Origin: Acetobacteraceae bacterium
GTDB lineage: Bacteria > Pseudomonadota > Alphaproteobacteria > Acetobacterales > Acetobacteraceae
Reading direction: 5' to 3'
DNA: 64,000 nucleotides
Assembly (NCBI GenBank): GCA_004843345.1
Contig: CP039460.1
Span: 2,031,001 to 2,095,000 of the forward strand
Shown here: positions 43,824 through 51,792 of the stretch, piece by piece
Layout: each line of letters begins with the position of its first letter
Position numbering within the stretch: position 1 is the first letter of the stretch
Translations under genes and position numbers: made by a program
Notes under the pieces: generated by a model
What the model saw: the letters and a program-made list of their open reading frames with translations, nothing else
The model's database searches: none
What the model was told of the DNA's origin: nothing

Positions 43824-44549
43824 ATGAAAATGACTACTGGTGATAAATTAAGAGCATTAAGAGAGCGTACTGGCCTGAGTCTTAGAGAGACAGCTAGACG
43901 GCTTGGTTTGGGTAATAGGTGGTCGACCTATAGAGCCAATGAAACCAATCAAAAAAGAGAGTTCTTGCCTGTTCCTCTGGTTCAACAATTAGAGAAAATT
44001 TTTGTAGGCCTTGGAAAGCCACCAGTAACTTTTGATGAGGTATGGGAGCTTGCTTTGCCAGATTCACAGATAGATGAGGCGATTGATAGATCAGCTCAAG
44101 AAGATCCTAAAAATGCTCCCCATTCAGGCCTGATAAAGATTCCTGAATATGATATTTCAGCTTCAGCAGGTGGTGGTATGATTCCTATTTCTGACGTTGA
44201 AAACGCATCAAAAATTTGGTTCGTTCCACCGTCTTTTTTGGCTGGTGTCAATGTTGAGGCGTCAAATAAGCTGGCAATTATGCTGGTTGCTGGTGACAGC
44301 ATGGAGCCAGATTATAGTCCAGGAGAACGGATTTTAATTGATTTAAGCTATAATAGGCTGACCCATGATGGCGTTTATGTTTTTGGATCTGACCAAGGGA
44401 ATTTCTTAAAGCAGTTGCAGATAATTCCGAAATCTAAAGGTGCAATGGTTCGGATAATTTCCAGAAATTCAACGTATCCGATGTACGAAATGGATTTTTC
44501 AGAAATTCGAATTATAGGCCGTGTGGCTGGGAAATGGGTTTGGAAATAG
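43824..44549 (+). CDS. CI/LexA-like prophage repressor
   Basis: 241 residues from the ATG at 43824 (a second ATG at 43830 and an upstream ATG at 43794 are alternatives). N-terminal HTH: GLSLRETARRLGLG. A cleavage-type Ala-Gly (SASAGGGM) lies near residue 112. The S24 peptidase part has GDSMEPDYSPGERIL with the nucleophilic Ser near 159 and the general-base Lys in NFLKQLQ near 194. It should maintain lysogeny and self-cleave on RecA activation. Confidence 0.9.
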   Translation: MKMTTGDKLRALRERTGLSLRETARRLGLGNRWSTYRANETNQKREFLPVPLVQQLEKIFVGLGKPPVTFDEVWELALPDSQIDEAIDRSAQEDPKNAPHSGLIKIPEYDISASAGGGMIPISDVENASKIWFVPPSFLAGVNVEASNKLAIMLVAGDSMEPDYSPGERILIDLSYNRLTHDGVYVFGSDQGNFLKQLQIIPKSKGAMVRIISRNSTYPMYEMDFSEIRIIGRVAGKWVWK

Positions 44550-44558
44550 ATAGTACAG

Positions 44559-44585
44559 AAGCGCGGCTAATGGCTGCGCTTTTTG
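44559..44585 (+). terminator. Terminator after repressor
   Basis: AAGCGC and GCGCTT arms enclose an inner GC pairing segment and are followed by a T run. Confidence 0.75.
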
Positions 44586-44612
44586 TTTGTGGAATAATTA
44601 AATGAGGGAAGC

Positions 44613-44900
44613 ATGTCTGAAATAAACGATGAGCAATCAGCGATTGATTTTTATCAAAAGCGAAGAGAAGAGTTTCTAAATTTTTTCAGACAAAAAGGTC
44701 TTGCTCTCAAATGTCCAGTTTGTGGAAAAAATCAAGAAGAAGGGTTTGTCCTTCTTGGTTATGGGAAGGAAGTTACTGTTCTTCCTGTGAACATCTTAGG
44801 TAAATATTACCCAACATATAGTTTTGCTTGCTCAAATTGTGGGAATGTTCAAATTTTCTCAGAGGCTGTTTTGCTGCGAGGTGATGATAAAGATGAATAA
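44613..44900 (+). CDS. Small zinc-ribbon protein
   Basis: 95 residues. CPVCG (about 35-39) and CSNCG (about 72-76) form a four-cysteine zinc ribbon. The protein is otherwise acidic with a helical N-terminus. A GAGGGAAGC box precedes the ATG. Its stop overlaps the start of the repeat membrane protein gene by eight bases. No specific function known; it opens the accessory region after the repressor. Confidence 0.7.
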   Translation: MSEINDEQSAIDFYQKRREEFLNFFRQKGLALKCPVCGKNQEEGFVLLGYGKEVTVLPVNILGKYYPTYSFACSNCGNVQIFSEAVLLRGDDKDE

Positions 44901-45381
44901 GGTGGTTAACATAGATGCTTTCCGCCCAAAAGGTTCACCTCTTGACGGTGGAGATGGTGGGGGTCATATTCCTACTATGGAAACTCGTGTCGCCCTCTTA
45001 GAGCAAACAGCTCAGGATACAAAAACCATTTTAAGAGAAATGAACGGAAAACTTGATAAGCTTTCCGACGGTTTGGCGCAGGTGAATAACAAGATCACTG
45101 ATGGACTAAACCAAGCAAATAACAATCTTTCCGACGGTTTGGCGCAAGTGAATAACAAGATCACTGATGGACTAAACCAAGCAAATAACAATCTTTCCGA
45201 CGGTTTGGCGCAAGTGAATAACAAGATCACTGATGGACTGGCTCAGGTAAACTCAAAGCTAGACGTTCAAAATGAGAAAATACCCCATTTGCCAACTTAT
45301 GCTGCAATGTGGGGTTACCTTGTGGCTTTCGTGGGTCTTGTTGCTGCTTTGTTTGCTATATTTGAACATTTTTCCCTTTAA
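44893..45381 (+). CDS. Coiled-coil membrane protein with tandem 22-residue repeats
   Basis: 162 residues from the ATG at 44893 (GAGGTG nine bases upstream). A helical region is followed by about two and a half copies of a 22-residue unit (LSDGLAQVNNKITDGLNQAN as core) and one C-terminal membrane segment (about 138-158, GYLVAFVGLVAALFAIF). This gives a C-tail-anchored protein with a long coiled-coil rod. Superinfection exclusion or membrane sensing is possible; no function can be assigned. Confidence 0.72.
   Translation: MNKVVNIDAFRPKGSPLDGGDGGGHIPTMETRVALLEQTAQDTKTILREMNGKLDKLSDGLAQVNNKITDGLNQANNNLSDGLAQVNNKITDGLNQANNNLSDGLAQVNNKITDGLAQVNSKLDVQNEKIPHLPTYAAMWGYLVAFVGLVAALFAIFEHFSL
45061..45240 (+). 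repeat. 66-bp tandem repeat (about 2.7 copies)
   Basis: Units start at 45061, 45127 and 45193. The first two copies are nearly identical over 66 bases, and the third is cut short at about 45240. The repeat is in frame. Confidence 0.92.
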
Positions 45382-45437
45382 AAATTCTGTATTTTTATAA
45401 AATAAATTCATTTTTTCTCTTTCCTTTTCTTTTATTT

Positions 45438-45456
45438 TGTCCTATATAATAGGACA
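45438..45456. promoter_or_regulatory. Palindromic operator over a TATAAT -10 box
   Basis: TGTCCTAT and ATAGGACA form a 19-base perfect palindrome around ATA. A perfect TATAAT lies inside it (45445-45450). The nearest -35 match is weak. It lies 47 bases before a 35-residue ORF, suggesting a tightly repressed promoter. Confidence 0.6.
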
Positions 45457-45502
45457 TATCAGTTAATCAGGACTGGTAAGAAAGTTAAAAGGACTTTTAA
45501 AA

Positions 45503-45610
45503 ATGAAGAATTCAACAAGAAATTTAATTATTGGCTGGTTTGGAATATTTGCTTCCATATCCTCTATTATTCAAGGCGTTTTAGCCATTGTTCAATTTTT
45601 TAAAAAATAA
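45503..45610 (+). CDS. 35-residue membrane peptide
   Basis: A short frame with a ribosome binding site (AAAAGGAC) seven to eight bases upstream. It encodes a charged start, one hydrophobic segment (about 8-31), and a Lys-Lys end. It is followed directly by a terminator. It has the form of a small phage membrane peptide or toxin-like peptide. No family recognised. Confidence 0.55.
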   Translation: MKNSTRNLIIGWFGIFASISSIIQGVLAIVQFFKK

Positions 45611-45616
45611 GGAGTT

Positions 45617-45639
45617 GGAGGGGGAAAACCCCTCCTTTT
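45617..45639 (+). terminator. Terminator after the first membrane peptide
   Basis: GGAGGGG pairs with CCCCTCC around GAAAA, followed by TTTT. Confidence 0.85.
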
Positions 45640-45657
45640 CCAAGGGAGTAAAGAAGA

Positions 45658-45765
45658 ATGAAATGGTTTGAAGCACACGTTTATGATAGCACATGGCACG
45701 TTTTGCGCTTTTATGGGGCTATTGCCGTTTTAACGTTTGTTATTGCTTGGTATCTCGTTAAATGA
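45658..45765 (+). CDS. Second 35-residue membrane peptide
   Basis: An AAGGGAG stretch lies shortly before the ATG. The frame encodes an amphipathic start (MKWFEAHVYDSTWHVL) and one membrane segment. The stop overlaps the next start as ATGA, so it is translationally coupled to the HTH gene. Family not recognised. Confidence 0.55.
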   Translation: MKWFEAHVYDSTWHVLRFYGAIAVLTFVIAWYLVK

Positions 45766-45974
45766 CACCTGAGAAGCTTGAAAAGATAGGGAAGGCACTC
45801 TTTGGAGAAGAACGCTGGAAAAGTCCCTTAGCGACTGCTTTGGGTGTTAATTCATCCTCTATAAGGGCAATTATGAGAGGTGATAGAGATATTCCTCAAG
45901 GCTGGACACCAGAAATAAAATCCTATCTTGAGGGTCATATCAAGCAATGCCAAGAAGCACTTGATGACCTATAA
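45762..45974 (+). CDS. Small helix-turn-helix-like regulator
   Basis: 70 residues. SPLATALGVNSSSIRAIMRG fits a helix-turn-helix, flanked by a helical C-terminus (TPEIKSYLEGHIKQCQ). It has the form of small phage regulators that bind operators as dimers. The downstream interrupted gene (45990-46190) appears to be a paralogue. A role at the palindrome at 45438 is possible. Confidence 0.65.
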   Translation: MTPEKLEKIGKALFGEERWKSPLATALGVNSSSIRAIMRGDRDIPQGWTPEIKSYLEGHIKQCQEALDDL

Positions 45975-45989
45975 AAGAATGCTTTTAAA

Positions 45990-46190
45990 ATGACCCCAGA
46001 AAGATTGAAAGAGTGTTTAAAAAGATTGGAATGGACTCAAACAAGCGCTGCAAGAGCTTTTAATTAGTCGGAAGGGGCTTTTCTGCAATATCTTAGAGGA
46101 GATTCTAAAGTTCCAAAAGATATTGCTGAGTGGCTAGAAAATACAATGGATTATTTAGACAAGAATCCTATTCCTCAAAAAGGCAAATAG
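45990..46190 (+). pseudogene. HTH regulator paralogue interrupted by an in-frame TAG
   Basis: Reading from the ATG at 45990, 67 codons give an MTPERL start like its neighbour, a helix-turn-helix with YLRGDSKVPKDIAEWL, and a stop at 46188-46190. The only break is a TAG at codon 26 (46065-46067). Sense on both sides suggests a recent nonsense mutation or amber read-through. Confidence 0.6.
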
Positions 46191-46254
46191 CGTATAGAAT
46201 CAGAAAAACAGAGTAGGCTGAAACCTAACGAATAATTATTGAAAGTTGGTTTAA

Positions 46255-46773
46255 ATGCCTCTTATTGTTGCACTGGTATGTTTATGTACTTTGACCCTTT
46301 TAATTGTTCTGTTAGAGAAGAATTTTAAAAATAAAGGGTTGGAGTTATTACGCTTATTGTCTCTAGAAAAATTGTCTCTAGAAAAAAAAGAAAAAGCTGA
46401 TCATAAGAAGACCTTTTTAGAAGGAAATAAAGCTGATTTGGTGCCATCGAAGGATTTAAAAGAATCTAAAGAGGGGCAACATTTAATTCCATTCAGTTTT
46501 GAAAATCATGAAACTTTTAAAATCTCAGGACAGGTTAAGATTTTAAATATTGAATATAATGAAACAACAGGCATTTTTTCTTTTTCGGCAAAGGGAGAGA
46601 AATTGTCTAAAGTTACGGGTATCGCATTGGGTAAAATGCTTCCACCACAACACACAAGAGAAATCTTAACTGAAGCACTTTGGACCGGAAAATATGTAAA
46701 AATCCAAATGACAGTTAAAAAAATAAATGGAAGAATTAAAGAAGCTTCTTTGGAACGCTTAGAAAAATATTAA
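46255..46773 (+). CDS. Single-pass membrane protein of unknown function
   Basis: 172 residues: an N-terminal membrane segment (about 3-21), a charged helical linker with a small tandem repeat (LSLEK twice), and a C-terminal folded domain (about 80-172) with alternating strands and RIKEASLERLEKY at the end. It is 23 bases before the secreted nuclease gene and may be co-expressed. Family not recognised. Confidence 0.6.
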   Translation: MPLIVALVCLCTLTLLIVLLEKNFKNKGLELLRLLSLEKLSLEKKEKADHKKTFLEGNKADLVPSKDLKESKEGQHLIPFSFENHETFKISGQVKILNIEYNETTGIFSFSAKGEKLSKVTGIALGKMLPPQHTREILTEALWTGKYVKIQMTVKKINGRIKEASLERLEKY

Positions 46774-46796
46774 AGAATTTTGAATTAAGGATATTT

Positions 46797-47474
46797 ATGA
46801 AACGGTTTCTTTTATTGGTCGCGCTCTTCCCCTCTTTTGCATTCGCAGAAAGCTGCCCAGCGCTCTTTTTGAATGGCAAAGAACCAACAACAGAAAAGCC
46901 TTCCGTGACGCTCTGCCAAGAAGCTTATGCAGTGGGTTTCTCAAAAGAAATGAAAGAGCCAATCTGGAGCGCTGAACACCTAACAAGAAAAAGCGTTATG
47001 GAAGCTCAGGCATTGCATGGAAGAGAAGCCTTTCACGAAGACATCAAGATCTCCTCGGAATATCAAGCCATGTTGGCGGATTATAAAGGTTCAGGTTGGG
47101 CAAGAGGCCATATGACACCCAGTGGAGACATGCCAAATAAATCAGCCAGAATGGAATGCTTCGCCCTTACAAACATCGTCCCACAAGATATGAAGATGAA
47201 TTCTGGCGTCTGGAACGCCCTAGAGCAGAAGACCCGTACAGAAGCCAAAAAGAGCGGCGACATCTATGTTGTGACTGGTCCTGCATATTTGAGCGATAAG
47301 GGCGTGATTGGATACAGCAAGCTCTCAATTCCATCACACATCTGGAAAGCTGTTTACAACGTAAAACAAGGCAAGAGCTACGCTGTTATCTGTGAGAACC
47401 AAGCGGAATCACAATGCAAGCGTGAGCCTGTTTCTGATCTCGAGAAAGAGATTGGTGTGAAGGTATTTTCTTAA
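46797..47474 (+). CDS. Secreted DNA/RNA non-specific endonuclease (NucA type)
   Basis: 225 residues with a signal peptide (about 1-17, cut after FAFA). The beta-beta-alpha-metal nuclease motif is ARGHMTPSGDM near residue 102, with the catalytic His and a downstream metal-site Asn in LTNIVPQDMKMNSGVWN. Four cysteines suit a periplasmic protein. It probably degrades nucleic acid outside the cytoplasm. As prophage cargo it may protect the lysogen from incoming DNA or scavenge nucleotides. Confidence 0.85.
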   Translation: MKRFLLLVALFPSFAFAESCPALFLNGKEPTTEKPSVTLCQEAYAVGFSKEMKEPIWSAEHLTRKSVMEAQALHGREAFHEDIKISSEYQAMLADYKGSGWARGHMTPSGDMPNKSARMECFALTNIVPQDMKMNSGVWNALEQKTRTEAKKSGDIYVVTGPAYLSDKGVIGYSKLSIPSHIWKAVYNVKQGKSYAVICENQAESQCKREPVSDLEKEIGVKVFS

Positions 47475-47704
47475 AAGGCCTGTAATTTTTCTTTTAAATT
47501 CGCTTCTTGTTATAAAATAGGCTATTAAGGAATCAACACCAACGACAGAAGTCGACAGAAGGTAGCAACTCCCATTGATTAAACGTTGACTTGTTTTTGT
47601 GTTATGCAAGTACACCTAGAGAAATGAACTGCTATTGTTCTATTGGCTGCTCATATATTTCCAGATGCGTGTTTCTAACACTTTCATTTTGAGAGTATAG
47701 AATT

Positions 47705-48052
47705 ATGTCTTCTACAAACATGGGAACAGCGTATCCCTTAACGAATTCCGAAATATCAAATGCTATTACAAGAAAATCGGCCGGGGTCTATGCTTTAGGC
47801 CATGAAACTGGAACTGCTTTTTATGTTGACTACGTGGGAAGATCAGATTCAGATTTGGCAGAGTGCTTAAAAGAGCATGCAAAGGCTAGGGATTATTCTT
47901 GTTTCAAGTTTATGTATTCAGGATCACCAGAGGTCGCATTTGAGGAAGAGTGTGAGCTTTATCATGATTTTAATCCGCCAGGGAATATAGAGCATCCAGA
48001 CCATTCCAATCTATCCCCATGGCATTGCCATCGGTGTTTAAGTTTTTCTTAA
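47705..48052 (+). CDS. GIY-YIG-like domain protein
   Basis: 115 residues. SAGVYALGH and VDYVGRSDSDLAECLKEHA resemble the two strands and helix of a GIY-YIG nuclease, and EVAFEEECELYHDFNPPGN follows with a conserved Glu. The canonical tyrosines are partly replaced (GVY and YVG), so catalysis is uncertain. A strong terminator follows. It could be a small nuclease or a non-catalytic relative. Confidence 0.58.
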   Translation: MSSTNMGTAYPLTNSEISNAITRKSAGVYALGHETGTAFYVDYVGRSDSDLAECLKEHAKARDYSCFKFMYSGSPEVAFEEECELYHDFNPPGNIEHPDHSNLSPWHCHRCLSFS

Positions 48053-48090
48053 TTTTATGCTCTTCAGAGAGTGGGAATAAAATGCTCAAT

Positions 48091-48120
48091 AAAAAGCGCA
48101 GATTTTCTGCGCTTTTTTTA
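48091..48120 (+). terminator. Terminator after GIY-YIG-like gene
   Basis: AAAAAGCGCAGA pairs with TCTGCGCTTTTT across a short T-rich loop, followed by T residues. Confidence 0.9.
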
Positions 48121-48163
48121 TTCCAATAAAACAGGAATTTTTTTAGTGAGTAGGAAAAATCAA

Positions 48164-48403
48164 ATGGGGTTTGCATATTCAACGGATTCATCTGATGTTG
48201 AAAAAAGAAGGGTTTTGGAAGGCGTCATCACAAGAGGCGATGAAGTAGATATGTTCTATGGCCCTAATTATGATCCAATCGTCGTAAAGCCTTTACACTT
48301 CGAGGATGAAACAAGTTTTACGGCAAAAACGAGAGAAGGAGAGATAAAGATTTTTTATCTTACTGATATATATTCCCTGAGATCTCATTGTGATTGCAGA
48401 TAG
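48164..48403 (+). CDS. Hypothetical small protein
   Basis: 79 residues from the ATG at 48164 (TAGGAAAA upstream). An earlier in-frame ATG at 48071 lies before the terminator and is unlikely. The sequence is mixed beta with EGVITRGDEVDMFYG and ends in CDCR. It looks like a small folded domain. Not recognised. Confidence 0.5.
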   Translation: MGFAYSTDSSDVEKRRVLEGVITRGDEVDMFYGPNYDPIVVKPLHFEDETSFTAKTREGEIKIFYLTDIYSLRSHCDCR

Positions 48404-48700
48404 GAGAGTATGAAGGGAAGGCCACATTCTAAAAGTGGATTGTCAGGTACGGGAGGGATGCAATTAGATAAAAACCTTATTTATTAAAAAGGAGAATCAC
48501 GTATATTTAAAAATCAAAAAAGTATGAAACTCATCTTTGTAAACTCCGAAAGAAAATAGAAGATGTTCTCACCAGCAGTCGACCAATAATCTAGGAGTGA
48601 CTCGATTTGTCGTTAATATCGAGAAAGAGATCGGGGTGAAGGTTTTAGTGATGAAGAAAAGTGAAAAATTACGTTTTCTTAATATCGTTGGATTTTCTAA
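48404..48700 (+). other. Intergenic region with a nuclease-gene fragment
   Basis: No gene is seen in 297 bases. A stretch at 48614-48645 copies the 3' end of the NucA gene at 47439-47470 (ATCTCGAGAAAGAGATTGG versus the version here with three changes). The rest is A+T-rich and should hold the promoter of the ABC-3C operon; I could not identify it. Confidence 0.5.
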
Positions 48701-49651
48701 ATGAAATATCGTTATGAAGACTTAGGGGATGATCAGTTTGAAGAACTAATTGTTGTTCTCTGTAGGAACGTACTTGGAAGAGCTACAATAGGGTTTTCAA
48801 AAGGACGTGATGGCGGAAGGGATGCAAAATTTGTGGGAACTGCTAATGATTTTCCCAGTAGGACTTCGCCTTGGCAAGGCACAACCATTATTCAAGCTAA
48901 GCATACAAACGGGATTAACAAGAGTTTTTCAAACACTGATTTCTTCGACAAAGATCGCAAAAATACTATTATTGGTAAGGAAATTCCACGTATAAAAAAT
49001 TTACGGTCTGGGGGGAAACTAGATCATTATATACTCTTTTCTAATAGAAAGCTTTCATCACTAAAAGAGAGTGAAATTCGCAGTTACATTTCAGTTGAGT
49101 GTGATTTGCCAGAGGAGTCTATATATCTGTGTGGTTTAGAGATGATTGAACTTTGGCTAAAAGAGCATCCTGATGTTGTAAAGACTTGTGGAATAGATCC
49201 TATAGATTTTCCTTTAATGGTAAGTCCAGATGATTTGGCAGACATTATTGAAGCAATCGCTGCCTTTGTCACTAATATTCCTAAACACGAAGTTTTTCCA
49301 CCTATAGAGCGTACGTCCTTGGAGAAGAAGAATGCTATCAATAATATGACAAAAGAGTATTCTAATGAGCTATGTAAGCGTTATTTAAAAGAAACGAGGC
49401 AGATAGGACAATTTCTTGCACTTCCCGAGAATGAAACATTAAGAGAAAAATATAGTACATGTGTCGAGGAATTTAGGTTTAAGATTATAGGAAGTCGTAA
49501 GGATTATCGGACATTTGATAAGATTATGAATTATTTGATGGACTTGTTAGTAGAACGGGATACCATCTTAAAGAGGAATAAGACTTTAACGCGTGCAATG
49601 CTTTTTTATATGTATTGGAACTGTGATATTGGAGAATCACAAGAATGTTAA
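48701..49651 (+). CDS. ABC-3C effector: restriction-endonuclease-like protein
   Basis: 316 residues. The N-terminal domain (about 8-170) has the PD-(D/E)XK pattern: FEELIVVLCRNVLG, then GRDGGRDAKF with Asp41, then IIQAKHT with Gln65 and Lys67. The C-terminal helical part (about 220-316) resembles an ABC-three-component C-terminal domain that links effector to the complex. It heads a coupled operon with the middle component and ATPase. It probably cleaves nucleic acid when the system is triggered. Confidence 0.8.
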   Translation: MKYRYEDLGDDQFEELIVVLCRNVLGRATIGFSKGRDGGRDAKFVGTANDFPSRTSPWQGTTIIQAKHTNGINKSFSNTDFFDKDRKNTIIGKEIPRIKNLRSGGKLDHYILFSNRKLSSLKESEIRSYISVECDLPEESIYLCGLEMIELWLKEHPDVVKTCGIDPIDFPLMVSPDDLADIIEAIAAFVTNIPKHEVFPPIERTSLEKKNAINNMTKEYSNELCKRYLKETRQIGQFLALPENETLREKYSTCVEEFRFKIIGSRKDYRTFDKIMNYLMDLLVERDTILKRNKTLTRAMLFYMYWNCDIGESQEC

Positions 49652-49881
49652 GGCCAACCAAATATTCTCATCCAGACCAGACCGTTATAAATATGTCTTT
49701 ATTGCTTTTAAATAAGTTACGGAAATCTCGAATTGTTGGATATAATGAGCTATTGTCTCTAGCAAAGAAGCAAATTACAGGAGGGAATTTTCTTTTTCTT
49801 CCTGCTTTAAATTTTTTATATTTAATGGGTATGATTGAATATCGTCAAAAGACAGATGCCATAGAATATATAGGAAAATAA
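49645..49881 (+). CDS. ABC-3C middle component (type 6-like)
   Basis: 78 residues. MLRPTKYSHPDQTVINMSLL, then a small winged-helix-like fold ending in FLYLMGMIEYRQ, matches the ABC-three-component middle component family 6 as I know it. It overlaps the effector gene by seven bases and ends directly before the GTG of the ATPase, so all three are translated together. It probably bridges effector and ATPase. Confidence 0.8.
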   Translation: MLRPTKYSHPDQTVINMSLLLLNKLRKSRIVGYNELLSLAKKQITGGNFLFLPALNFLYLMGMIEYRQKTDAIEYIGK

Positions 49882-51663
49882 GTGAAACTCTCTAAAATAT
49901 ATTCAAACAAACCTGGGGAATTTAAACCAATTAAGTTTTCTAGCGGTTTGAATGTTATTCTTGGAGAAATTCGCCTTCCAGAGAACAAGAAAAAAGATAC
50001 ACACAATTTAGGGAAAACAACTCTTTTAAATTTGATAAAATTTTGTTTTTTACAAAAAAAAGATCCTAAGTTGTTTTTATTTAAGCATTTCGATTTATTT
50101 CAATCATACGTTTTTTTTCTTGAGCTAGAATTAAATGACGGAAAATTCCTTACATTGCGTAGGAGCGTTGCTAATCCAACGAAAATCTCTTTTAAATCAC
50201 ATAATGTTGGAGACCAGGATTTTTCAACTCTAGGTAATAAATGGGATCACGATGAGGTTCCATTAGAAAGAGCGAAAGAGCTCCTTGATGGGTATCTTAA
50301 TTGGAAGTCTATGAATCCATGGGGATATCGGAAGATTATGCCCTATTTGTTACGTTCGCAGGAAAATTTTAAAGATCTGTTCTGTCCCAATAATCGTTTC
50401 AAGGATGGGGATTGGAAGCCATTTTTGGCACATATATTGGGTTTTGATGCGAAGTTGCTTAACGAGCATTATGTAAAAGAATCCGAGATTTCTAAGAAAA
50501 AACAAGAAAAAAAAACGATTGAAAGTGTAGTAAATGATCAAGGGAAAACTCTAAGCCAAATAGAAGGTATCTTGTTGCTTAAGCAACAAGAAGAACAAAA
50601 ATTACAAGAGTTTTTGGATGAGTTTAATTTTGACTTTCAAGACAAAGCAACCGTTATGGATTTGGTTAAAGATACGAATGATCGTATCGCATCTTTAAAT
50701 TTGGAGCTGTATTCTTTAGTTCAGAATAAAAAGAAGATAGACATCTCACTGAACGAAGATACTATTTCATTTAATCCAAATAAAGCTGAGAAACTATTTG
50801 AAGAAGCTGGCATTTTGTTTGGTGGACAAATTAAAAAGGATTTCGAGCAGTTAATTTCTTTTAATAAATCTATAACGGAAGAGCGAGCGTCATATCTTCA
50901 AGAAGAATTACAAGAAATAGATAAAAGACTAAGTGAAGTTGATTTAGAATTAAGTAACTTAGAGCAAATACGTTCAGAACAATTGGGATATCTTGGGGAA
51001 ACAGATCCTTTTCGTAAGTATAAAGAATCTTCCCATCGAATTGCAATATTACGTGGGGAGATACAGTTTTTAAAGGAGCAAAAAAAGTACTTTTTATTGT
51101 TAGATGATTTAAATGCAAAAATTCATTCTTTGGAAAAAGAATGTGAAGATTTGAGATCTGACATTGAATTAAATGTTCGGGAACAAAATACTAATGAAGA
51201 AAGTCTTTTTTCAAAAATACGTATTTGTTTTAGTTTTTTTTCTAAAGAGGTAATTGATAAAAAAGCTCTTTTGAGCGTTTCGCTTAACAAGCGAGGTCAT
51301 TTGGAGTTTAGTGGCGATATTTTAGGAGATGGAGATATGAGAACCAGCGCTGATGATGGTCATACATATCGTAAACTTCTTTGTATTGCTTTTGATATGG
51401 CCATTTTAAAGTCACATTTGATTGATAAATTTCCACGTTTTACTTTTCATGATGGCGCATTAGAGTCACTTGATGATCGTAAAAAGCAAAATTTAGTGTC
51501 GGTATTTAGAGATTATGCATCATTAGGAATTCAATCTATTATCACGGTAATAGATTCTGATATTCCTCACAATGATAGGTCTTTTTTTAAGGGGGAGGAA
51601 ATTATCCTTACTTTGCATGATGAAGGAAATGATGGCAGATTATTTAAGATGAAGGAATTTTAA
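49882..51663 (+). CDS. ABC-3C ATPase (DUF2326, SMC/RecN-like)
   Basis: 593 residues from a GTG placed directly after the middle-component stop. N-terminus: GLNVILGEIRLPENKKK, then HNLGKTTLLNLIKF, a P-loop (GKT at 44-46) with an insertion typical of DUF2326. A long coiled coil (about 190-440) follows. The C-terminal half-ATPase has FTFHDGALESLDDR, with Asp524 in the Walker B position. This is the sensor/motor of an ABC-3C system. A terminator follows 50 bases later. Confidence 0.85.
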   Translation: MKLSKIYSNKPGEFKPIKFSSGLNVILGEIRLPENKKKDTHNLGKTTLLNLIKFCFLQKKDPKLFLFKHFDLFQSYVFFLELELNDGKFLTLRRSVANPTKISFKSHNVGDQDFSTLGNKWDHDEVPLERAKELLDGYLNWKSMNPWGYRKIMPYLLRSQENFKDLFCPNNRFKDGDWKPFLAHILGFDAKLLNEHYVKESEISKKKQEKKTIESVVNDQGKTLSQIEGILLLKQQEEQKLQEFLDEFNFDFQDKATVMDLVKDTNDRIASLNLELYSLVQNKKKIDISLNEDTISFNPNKAEKLFEEAGILFGGQIKKDFEQLISFNKSITEERASYLQEELQEIDKRLSEVDLELSNLEQIRSEQLGYLGETDPFRKYKESSHRIAILRGEIQFLKEQKKYFLLLDDLNAKIHSLEKECEDLRSDIELNVREQNTNEESLFSKIRICFSFFSKEVIDKKALLSVSLNKRGHLEFSGDILGDGDMRTSADDGHTYRKLLCIAFDMAILKSHLIDKFPRFTFHDGALESLDDRKKQNLVSVFRDYASLGIQSIITVIDSDIPHNDRSFFKGEEIILTLHDEGNDGRLFKMKEF

Positions 51664-51713
51664 ATCCTCTTAAAATTTTAGTGAAATGTAACTTGATAGT
51701 TTTCTAAAAACCC

Positions 51714-51735
51714 AACCGCCCATGGGCGGTTTTTT
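51714..51735 (+). terminator. Terminator after the ABC-3C operon
   Basis: AACCGCC pairs with GGCGGTT around CATG, followed by a T run. Confidence 0.88.
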
Positions 51736-51752
51736 ATTGCCTGCCATATGAA

Positions 51753-51792
51753 AGCAAGGGGCTTCAGAAAAGTATATAAGAAGCCCCTTGCT
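51753..51792. repeat. 13-bp perfect inverted repeat
   Basis: AGCAAGGGGCTTC (51753-51765) and GAAGCCCCTTGCT (51780-51792) enclose 14 A+T-rich bases. A third GAAGCCCC lies at 51825-51832. It could be a small RNA or a protein-binding site between the ABC-3C operon and the next gene. Confidence 0.65.

Noticed and set aside
45012-45230. Minus-strand frame with perfect repeats
   Set aside because: It is the antisense of the 66-bp coding repeat; the plus frame makes a coherent coiled-coil membrane protein.
45061-45240. CRISPR array
   Set aside because: The repeats are directly adjacent without spacers and lie in frame within a gene; no cas genes are present.
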